From Rhodamnia argentea (taxonomy: Eukaryota; Streptophyta; Magnoliopsida; Myrtales; Myrtaceae): a DNA stretch of 64,000 bases. The stretch covers positions 22,203,782 through 22,267,781 of the forward strand of contig NC_063159.1 of NCBI RefSeq assembly GCF_020921035.1, read 5' to 3'. This document shows positions 55,864 to 64,000 of the stretch, piece after piece. The notes beneath the pieces were generated by a model, which saw only the letters and a program-made list of their open reading frames with translations, searched no databases and was not told the origin of the DNA. The position numbers and the translations under genes are program-made. How positions within the stretch are numbered: the stretch's first letter is position 1; each line of letters starts with the position of its first letter.

Positions 55864-56830
55864 AAGAAGAAAAAGAAATGCATGCTGGGGTTGTGTTCTT
55901 TGTAATCATGATCTATTATGATGATCGCATAGTCAATTTATGTGTTTAAGTTATTATTGCTGTCCCACATCGGTTATGAATGGGTCATGTATCCTCTTTA
56001 TATTCATGTGGTCTCACTTCACCTATAAACTTAAGCTTTTGAATTAGACTTTCTATCATAATATCAGAATCAGTGTTATTCCTTTCCGCTATGTGGGCCC
56101 ACCCCCATTAGTCAATTTTCACGGCTTTTGGATTGGACTTTTTATCATTATGAATAAGAAATAAGTCTATAAAATATCTTTGAATTTAGGTCCCATCAAA
56201 ACAAAGTTATAAGTTAATATAAATTTCCCAGTTCTCTTGGTAAAAAAGAAATTTAGATAAGTTAATGGAAGTACTTACGGAAAGTTTTTGCCTAAAAATA
56301 CTTTTGAAAGAAGATATTCGTTTAAAGTCTTATTCTAAAAGCAAGCATGACACAATGGAAAGTACTTGCGGAAAATTTTTGTCCCGAAAATCGTGTTTGA
56401 AATGACGTAGACCTAATCTTCCTAATTGGACATCTCTTACTGTTGTGTCCCGTCTCCGAGCGAAGTTCAACATGTCATCTTCGTTCCTAGTCGGGACATC
56501 CTAGGCCGCAAGTGGATCCAGTATAGCTATTACAAAGGACGAACAAATGCAGCATCACAAAATGACTTAGCAGTGTGCAGTCCATCTCTAGGCTCACGCT
56601 CTGATGAATTGAACTCTAAATCCATGACTTTATCCATGTCCTTCGATTTTGGAAGTGAAGGCTTACAGCCCTTACTAAAAGACTTTTCGACATTTCAGTC
56701 AAAGATAATGCAATCTCCAAACTATGCATATCTCATCCGCGCATGCTAGAGCCCAGAACAATCTAAGTCCATAAGAGTCCTACCTGTATTAAACAAAAAT
56801 TATACTGAGACACTGCAAGCAAAAAGTTTC
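55864..56830. other. 3' flank of B3
   Basis: Like the B1 and B2 flanks, but with about 340 extra bases (about 56055-56405) that B1 and B2 lack, and a 36-bp loss in the ATG-less open frame (56426-56749). The array homology ends at about 56830, where B1 and B2 continue into the next S block. Confidence 0.6.
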
Positions 56831-57880
56831 GTAAGCCAACAAGGCAAGATTCATGTTTCCAGTCTTCAACAGCTGCGTGAGCTCTAGATGTCCATTGCCT
56901 TCTTATGATAGTCCATGTGAGTGATCACACAGTCACCGGAAACCATGACAGCAAGGCAAGATTCATGCTTCCAAATCTTCGCGGTTTGGACGAGCGAATC
57001 CGAGCAAAGACATCAGTCGAGTGTTGGGCGAAATGGGGGACTCAACCCCTATCGATTCGACAGAAAAAGAACTCGGCCTGAGGGAAAGGACAAGAAGTGA
57101 TCAAATTGGGGAGAAAAACCGAGAGAAATTCAGGTTCTTCATGATTTGAGGGTTCGCGATTTTCGTCAAATCCAAACTGGGGCCTTCAGGTAATTTGGGG
57201 TTTGGTTCATGAAGGGGACGACACAACATTCCTCGTTGGAAAGTTTTTTTTTTTTTTAAATGAGACATTGTTTTTCAAGAGGAAATCGTCGTCGTTTTAT
57301 TTTCCAGCGATCATGTCAACGCCGATCGTGCCACATAAGACGGCCTGCGCTGATTAGGTATCCCACTTAGAATTTTTCGAGATATAGAAATGAATTGGCA
57401 AATATGTAAAAGGTTTAGGACTTAATTGATCAAATTAAAAGGTTTAAAACTGAATTGGGACAAATACAATAGGTTTAAGACTTTTTTGATAATTTTACCA
57501 CACTTTCTATTTGTTGTTAACAATAATTAATTCTAAAAGTCCCTTGGCCGGGAGTGGCTTTTTAACGTACTACCACGAAGTAAACTTAGATCCTGGATTT
57601 TGCCCAAGAAACAACGAAGCAAAGTCGCTTGAGCAAATATCTAGCGCACTTCATGCCCTTTTTTGAAACAAGGTTGGGCACTTCAGACCTTTCTTTAAAA
57701 TAAGGTCCACTATGAACCCTTTTTTGATAAGATGGGGTCACTTGGAGCCCTTTAATTGAAATTTCCCCTAGATCCTATGAGAACTGGAATCCTAGTGCTG
57801 GCGCATGTTGACGTCGAGATAGCTTATTCCTAGTGATAGCAAGCTGATCTGACCAAGTAATGCCATAGCTCTCAACTGGA
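56831..57880. other. Right border of the array: repeats without genes
   Basis: Contains a short direct repeat 'ggcaagattcatg.ttcca' (56843 and 56955), a dispersed-repeat tail (57290-57500), and an arm (57640-57770) with 'cccttttttgaaacaagg' phrases like those of the fold-back element at 5319-5875. Confidence 0.55.
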
Positions 57881-57959
57881 GATGGACCACTGCGAGTGTT
57901 CTACCACAAATCAAGGAATGAGAGTAATTGCAGGCGTTCCGTTTGATGGCTCAAATGGT

Positions 57960-58135
57960 AGAGTTGATGCCTTCGGGCAATTACCAAACTCCTCGGGAAC
58001 ATCCTCGGCAATTGTCCTGTCAGACTCGAATGATGCTCGAACTTGTACATGTCCAATATTAAAACTGTAAGAGGGACCGATAGTAGCACACCATTAACAA
58101 GGCCTAAGAGATGATCGTTTATTTGCATTTCTTAA
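57960..58135 (-). other. Fragment related to 59590-59705
   Basis: Together with 59590-59705 forms a pair about 80% similar over some 110 bp ('gatgctcgaacttgtacatg', 'gtagcacaccat', 'agagatgatcgttta'). On the minus strand both give broken peptides such as NIGHVQVRASFESDRTIAE, with frameshifts or stops. Probably remains of one gene or repeat duplicated locally; I do not recognise the family. Confidence 0.4.
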
Positions 58136-58290
58136 TAGCTCGCTTAGTCTGCTACTAACTTTTGTTAGAAATTATCTGTTAAATAAGAGCCCAAATAGAA
58201 GATAAATTGAGAAATCAAAGAGGCCCTCCCCACTTCAACCCAAATAAAGCTTTAAGAGGACTCCTTGTTTTTATTCAAGCACTGTTTGTT

Positions 58291-58297
<7 letters not shown>

Positions 58298-58331
<34 letters not shown>
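58298..58331. repeat. (GA)n microsatellite
   Basis: About 17 GA units; the flanking open frames with Leu-Ser runs are its translation. Confidence 0.93.
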
Positions 58332-58334
<3 letters not shown>

Positions 58335-59589
58335 AAAGGGAAAGAGCTCCAATGAGAAATAAGAGAGAAATCTCGGTGTTTGGTTGGAAAACATCAATTG
58401 ATGCCAGAATACGCCTTTTGCACCCAACAGGCGAGGGCTGCATGTCGTTGCTCCGCCATTGCCGATAAGAGTATGGTGGGGGAATGGTTGGCATTGCTTG
58501 CGACCCTTGGCCAAATCTAGGCGAGGCGTGAGCGAGGGTCACGGGTCGGTGCGAGTGGCCAGCTACCCTTGCAGACCATTCCTCGACCATCCCGGTGATG
58601 GTGGGGTAGAGGCAGCAGTGGTGAGGTCACCTGCTTTTTCCTTCTTTTTTGTATATTTTTTAAATTTTACTTATTTTATTGAAATTTAAAGAAATTTTGT
58701 TCTAAAAAATCGAATTTGAACCAAGTTGAAGTCATTTTAATTATGTCGATATTTTTCATTAACTAAATTGGACAAAATTAACGAAAGAACTTAATTACAC
58801 TAATTTGACAAGTTATATGATTTAATTGCACCTTTTAAAAGTTTTAATATTCAATTGCACTTATGTACAAATTTTAGGACTCGAACCACGTAGATAACCA
58901 TTCGTGGCTAGCTGGACTAGATCGAGTTCCATCAAAAGAGAGAAAGGGGAATTAGAAGACGAAGAAGGCAAGGACGAAGAAGAAGACGATAATGGAGAGG
59001 GGAGGAGGTGGTGGGAGAGAGAGATGAAGCGACGCGAGTGTGATCGTTGAGAGATAGAAAGAGAGAGGAGGGGCCAAATGGGCATTTCATCTCCCCATTT
59101 AGAAATTAGGAAGAATAAGAAACGGAAAAAGCACTTGACTTGTTGATGCGGGAGCATCGGGCTTTACCGATCAATTCTCAAGCTCTAACTCCGAACCCGT
59201 CGATTGATCCTTATTTCAACAAGCAAAAGCCAACTTCAACTACAAATTTGACTTGATGGGTTCAAATTGAAGATATCGACTCAGCAAGAGAGATGTTGAT
59301 TTAATAGCTCTTGACATTGACATTTTACGGTGTCATTTAGGCTGCCTAGATTGGTGTACGAATATAGAGAGTTTTATCAAGTTTCAATGCATCTAATAAT
59401 TAGTCGCATGCATTAAGTGTCTTAATTCACAGCTGTTTAGGTGAGTTCCCAAGAGTTTTTTCAATTTTCGGAAAAATTCGAATAGTCATTCCTTTTGCTT
59501 AGCAATATCTCTATAAACAGACATGTAATCTCGATTTTAAGGATATCGAAAATCCGAATATTTGAATATATGATATGTTCCCATCTTTT
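58332..59589. other. Gene-free stretch with a GC-headed repeat
   Basis: 58440-58630 is GC-rich and resembles the head of the dispersed repeat; 58660-58860 resembles its AT-rich tail. An A/G-rich stretch at 58930-59080 produces Ser-rich shadow frames. No gene recognised. Confidence 0.5.
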
Positions 59590-59904
59590 CTCAGCAATTG
59601 CCCTCTCAGACTTTACCGATGCTCAAACATGTAAATGCCCAATGTTAGAATTGTAAGAGGCCCTCACAGTAGTACACCATGAATAAGGTCTTGAGAGATG
59701 ATCGTTTATGCTAGAGAAGGATCCATTGCAGTCGTGGATCCCCAAAATCTCATAGAAAATTGGGTTGCTATAAGCATTCACGGCATTATTTTCATCGCGC
59801 TCATCTTTTCGGTGCTCAATCATCAAGACCGTATTAGCATCACGGATGTCGATAGTTTTACAGAGCCCAACCTTGCCAAGGGCGAGCCCCCCTTGTAATA
59901 CTTA

Positions 59905-60180
59905 AGGGCACACACGCCAACACTTCTCATTAAAATTTCTGCTCCAGAAATACTTCTAAGATTAAAATCTATTTGGTTACGCAACTTTTAAAGCAAAAAT
60001 CAATTTAGTTACGCAACTTTATTTTTCTACTTTCCGAGCATTTTTTTGCTCTAGAAGTAGTTTTGAAGACACTTGAAAAAGCAAAAAAAAATTTACCTTT
60101 CTCCAAAAATAGAAAAATCAACTTATGGCCAAAAGTTAATTTCTAGAGCAGAAATTTAGCCACGCGCATCCGTAGAAAAC
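59905..60180. repeat. Possible fold-back MITE
   Basis: The left part has 'aaatttctgctccagaaat' and the right part 'aatttctagagcagaaattt', inverted copies around an AT-rich centre with 'ttggttacgcaactttt' repeated. Target duplication not identified, so the ends are approximate. Confidence 0.4.
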
Positions 60181-60662
60181 CAAACTGTTTCCAATTACAT
60201 CACGTAACAGTGCTGGGCCCTGCGATTCTACATTTGATTCTCCAAGGAGTAATAAGAATCTTACCTCGAAGCAACATTCGCGATTTCTTTCACAGATTAT
60301 CCCAAATTAGCGCCAAAAGAAAAGGATCTATAAGACAGCCGCAAATACTTGACAACGCTATATCTATTACGCACTCGTATCTTGGAGACAACTCCGGTTT
60401 AATTGGAGAAAGATCGAGCCTACAATTGACTATGACCTACAAATGTGCAACTGTAAAGCCAACACTATGTAATACATTATTTCCACGACCAAGATACCTA
60501 CTCAAGTGACCGGCTCAGGTGTCAATCAAAATGGTCCGTTCACAAGTACGAGCAAAAGCAAAATCCTCTTCATAGTCCACTCTCTACGATTCTGTCACAA
60601 CAAGAAAAGCGTTAATTCGCAATCACATGCTTGTTTCTAAACTAAATAAGAGTCTGAAGCAC

Positions 60663-63451
60663 TTAACGATCTATGAACGACTTGTTCATGAGGTTAACAG
60701 CCGAATCCATGAACTGCATCCAGAGAAACAGAAACCAATATTTGCTATTAGTAATGTGCCTTGGAAATCTACAACTATTGAGGTAAACGATGCAACAACT
60801 AGTTCTCAAAGCATGAATGGAAAGACAGAAAAAGAGAGACTGGCCCCTACTACTAGCAGAAATGAGCTACAGAAGCAGATTGTTTACTTATTTAAACAAA
60901 CAAAGGACCTATGCAATCGAAAACTTCTAAAACCATGCTTGGCAAGACAACCAATCGTCTTAAGAAGAAATCCATCAGTCCTACACAGCATGACACAATG
61001 TCTACTCTCTCCTCTTTTCATCACAAAATCTAGGGCGTCCTGTACTTCTGTGTACATAACAACATAACCCACTTTTAGCTATTAGCACCCATAATTAAGA
61101 TGCAACTTAAATTCCATAAAACAATATACGTAAGGGCAGTTATGCTTCTGACGGAACATCAAATTCTCCATCGAAAGAACTAATGACAGACCCTCTAACT
61201 GAAAAAAAAAGATAGACTTTCCCAACAAAGTCTATCATTTGCTAAGTTCATATAGTCATGGATTTTCCACAGCAGGAGAAAACCCACAATAAAACTTAGG
61301 AGAAAAAATCCATTTCAGAATAACTGAAAAAGAGGGTCTCTACAGGAATGAAATTGACTAAAGTGCAGCAGCCATATTCCCAGCCGCTACTCAGAAAAAA
61401 TCAATTCATATTTCAAGAACAAAGAAATCATAACACAAACTGATAAGGACGAGAGAGAGAAAAACATAAGTACCTTCCCAAGCAATTTCAGTTCCCTTTC
61501 AACAGGTTCCATAAACTTCAGGTCAACGTTAATTGGCCAGACCTGTGTGGAGAAAGATGCATGATATCAACAGAAGAGAATAAGGATACCATGAAACACA
61601 ATGAAGAATGATATCCAAACCACTCTCGTCATGCACATAAAAAAGGTAAAACAATGCTGAGCAACCAATTTCTCACGCCAACATCTGACAGAGAGGAAAA
61701 AACATACAAACAGATGGGAGAAGTGCTTTCTTCCAGCATCCTCTTATAACAAAGTAACACAAGAAGTCATAATAAGGAAAATGTAATCTGCATAACTAAC
61801 TGTTTAATATCAATGTTTCCATGATTAAATATTTGAATGTCCAAGTACAAAAACATAGCAAGTACAGAGAAACTCCATATTAAGCAGGATAAAGATATAA
61901 TATTCACCATTTCCTTCACAATATTCCATGAGAATATTGCAACACTAACCAGATATTCAAGAGGTCATAGCAGTGACAGTTCAAGGAGTGTTCCTCAGTC
62001 GAGAGAGAGAAGAGAGATGCAAAACAGAGTTTGTGATTAACTTCTCTTGTTTTTTAAGTAGTTTCGGATCAACTCTTCACAATGACCATCTCAAGAGTTA
62101 ATATCTCCAAGAGTAGTTGCAAGAGGTTATTTTGCTCATAGTCAGAACCACATACAGTTCCGGCAGCTCCAAAATTAGTTTCCAACATTTCCTATAGGTT
62201 TCCCGGAGTCGTAGCTTCAATCAGCTTGGTGAGACTGGGGATCACGGGGTAGCAATTCATTAAATTTTCCCATCAAATTACCTGATGGCGTGATAAAAAG
62301 GAACAATCTTGTCAAAGGACAAAAATAACAGAACTCCCACCATCAAGTCCATAAAACCCTAAAGCCACTTAATGCGCCACATCATATATACACAAGTAAT
62401 CTCGCTTCAGGATTCGGAATATGAATATTTCAGCCAATCCTAAATTTAAACAATCTGAAAAAAAAGCTACCCCGGTATTCTAACACCAACTGTGAATTAG
62501 CAAAAACACTTAATCGTAGATCCTAGACCCCCGAAAAATATTAGCAATTATATCTTTAAAGAACCAACCTGTTGAGAACCAGGAAAGCAGAGACCTTATC
62601 TCATTGTCAGGCAAAAACTCTCTGTATTTCTCGAAGAGGCTAGATGAGTATGAAAACACATTTAATTTTGTGGCAAGTCGATCAAATTTGGACAAACCAG
62701 CAAGTGGGGCTATCGAGGTCATATAACCTAGGCACAGACAGACAGGGAAAATGCACTCTAGAATCAGTGGCTCTGTTGAGCAAGAACGCACATTCATCCT
62801 CAAATGGCAGGCCTCAATTTGGCAGTAAAAATCATGTTCTAGCGACAGGGAACATTCCAGCACTCTAAATGCATCATTGGACAACGACCAAAGAGACTAA
62901 GAAGATAAACCAACAGGTAAAACCAAGAGAATTCGAGACCCTCACGAAAAATGAAACAATCAATTTCCCTCGATACATCATATTAAGTTAAACTCGAAAA
63001 GAAAAACAAGAACAGCCCATTGTTCCATTTGATAACTTCAGGAATGGGGCAAAAAGAAAATCCCTAAATCACCTTGACACCGAGTAATTTAACAGGCGGA
63101 ATTTGACCAGGCACGATACAATCCGGTCCCGCAGCTTCCACCACCGCTCCAATCCCCAACCCACTCCCGATCGGATCAGGATGCTGCCACAACACACCAA
63201 TGAACCCGATGCTTGAACGAATTCCAAATTCAACTCAACAGAACCTTCGGAAACCACTCCAGGACAAGCGAGCAACACGGGCATGGAAGGAGGGGGAGGG
63301 ACTCACTGACCTTCATGACGGAGACAGCGTAATCGGAGTAAGGCGTGTGCGAGACGCGGAGGACAGGGTTGTGGTGGATCTTGGGGATGGGCCTGCCCGA
63401 GGACGCCCTCCAGGGCACGTCCTTCTGGAGTGGAGCTCCTTTCCTGGACAT
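60663..63451 (-). CDS. Small conserved plant protein, four exons, 123 residues
   Basis: Exons on the minus strand: 63311-63451 (47 codons), 63073-63183 (37), 61474-61542 (23) and 60663-60713 (16 plus TAA). All introns are phase 0 with GT/AG ends; intron 2 is about 1.5 kb. The protein begins MSRKGAPLQKDVPW, continues with SGRPIPKIHH, then HPDPIGSGLG, GPDCIVPGQ, KLLGVK, VWPINVDLKFMEP and ELKLLGK, and ends NLMNKSFIDR. I recognise it as a family conserved across plants from memory of its sequence, but I cannot name a function. No transmembrane segment is obvious; the N-terminus is basic, so an organelle is possible. The frame is complete, with no damage. Confidence 0.88.
61543..63072 (-). other. 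Large second intron of the four-exon gene
   Basis: About 1.5 kb of AT-rich sequence between exons 2 and 3. Open frames here (for example minus 62510-62884) have no known relatives, and I see no inserted element with clear ends. Confidence 0.6.
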
Positions 63452-63536
63452 CTTCGTATATGGGTGTGGGCGCGGACTTGTGTGATGAGGTTTGTGAAGC
63501 GACTACGATGGTGGTCTTGAGAGGTCAGCGATATGC

Positions 63537-63578
63537 TGAAGAAGAAGAAGGCGGCGGAGGCGGCGGAGGCGGCGGCGA
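63537..63578 (-). repeat. GAA/GGC trinucleotide repeat in the presumed 5' leader
   Basis: (GAA)n then (GGC/GGA)n on the plus strand, 86-127 bp upstream of the ATG at 63451 of the four-exon gene. On the transcribed strand it is a GCC/TTC-rich tract, a common type in plant 5' untranslated regions. Confidence 0.7.
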
Positions 63579-63719
63579 TGTGTGGGTGGTGGCTGCGAGA
63601 GAGCGGAAGGTTGTAAGGTGGTGGCTGAGAGCCCGAAGAGAGGCGGTGCGACTTTGTGATGAACAGAGAGATTGAGGTTTATCCAAAAGAAGATTTGTTC
63701 GCCACCATGGTTTATCAAC

Positions 63720-64000
63720 TTATCTACCGGCTTTGCCTTGCTTTTATCATTTCTTGTTTTGTGTGGAGTTTTCCTTTCTTTTTTTTTTTTTTTTTTTCTC
63801 GTTAGAGTTTAAAGATTTTTCATATTTTTTGGAATTTTTCTCCATTTTATCTTTTATATAAATTTAGAGTACCTTCGTGCCTTGAACGAAACATCTAAAT
63901 TATACATAAATTAAAGAAGCAAAAGTCAATCCATACGCCCACTTAAACTTGCTCATGTGGTTGAGCAACTCGGGAAAATCAGTCGATCGAACTATATTTT
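63720..64000. other. Right edge, no gene recognised
   Basis: Contains a poly-T tract at 63778-63797 and AT-rich sequence. No reading frame or element is supported. Confidence 0.5.

Noticed and set aside
1..64000. tRNA, rRNA, CRISPR, phage or bacterial defence systems
   Set aside because: None seen; the window is a plant nuclear locus and I found no cloverleaf, rRNA or prokaryotic gene.

Overview
The window is nuclear DNA from a flowering plant, probably a woody eudicot. The evidence is intron-containing genes with GT/AG junctions, plant Ty1/copia LTR retrotransposons, several MITE types, long GA/TC microsatellites, and a tandem array of CYP76-type cytochrome P450 genes. Such large CYP76 arrays and GC-headed dispersed repeats made me think of Myrtaceae (Eucalyptus relatives), but that is an inference from memory and was not tested.

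Layout. (1) 1-6.85 kb: an alpha-carbonic anhydrase gene on the minus strand that runs off the left edge, repeat-rich spacer, and the last two exons of a second, broken alpha-carbonic anhydrase. (2) 6.86-56.8 kb: three head-to-tail copies of one unit, each made of a non-coding block 'S', a P450 of type A, an N-terminal P450 relic 'C', and a P450 of type B. Type A genes are A1 (18588-20409), A2 (34535-36355) and A3 (50485-52306). Type B genes are B1 (27106-28698), B2 (38256-39848) and B3 (54271-55863). A1, A3, B1 and B2 have complete two-exon reading frames with all key P450 motifs. A2 has a 1-base deletion at the PERF motif, and B3 has a premature stop plus a damaged I-helix motif. (3) 56.8-60.6 kb: repeats and two related non-coding fragments. 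(4) 60.66-63.45 kb: a four-exon minus-strand gene for a small 123-residue plant protein.

Because the three units are paralogous, each mobile element has an 'empty site' in a sister unit, so exact ends and target-site duplications can be read directly. This resolves a 6.3-kb copia element (copia-1, minus strand, in S1), a 5.2-kb very young copia element (copia-3, plus strand, in S3), two solo LTRs, a hAT-type MITE, a Tourist-type MITE and a MULE-like MITE. A truncated relative of copia-1 (copia-2) lies between A1 and B1.

The P450s are predicted ER-anchored monooxygenases. The CYP76 family is known for oxidising monoterpenols, other terpenoids and some xenobiotics, but the substrate cannot be read from the sequence. 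The alternating A-B order, a mosaic B2 gene and two independent losses point to an array evolving by unequal crossing-over, gene conversion and decay. I found no prokaryote-type system. The strongest unexpected signal is in the copia-1/copia-2 family. The position just inside the 5' LTR, where a tRNA primer-binding site should be, is instead perfectly complementary to a segment of the element's own LTR, and this pairing is kept by compensatory changes in the two relatives.
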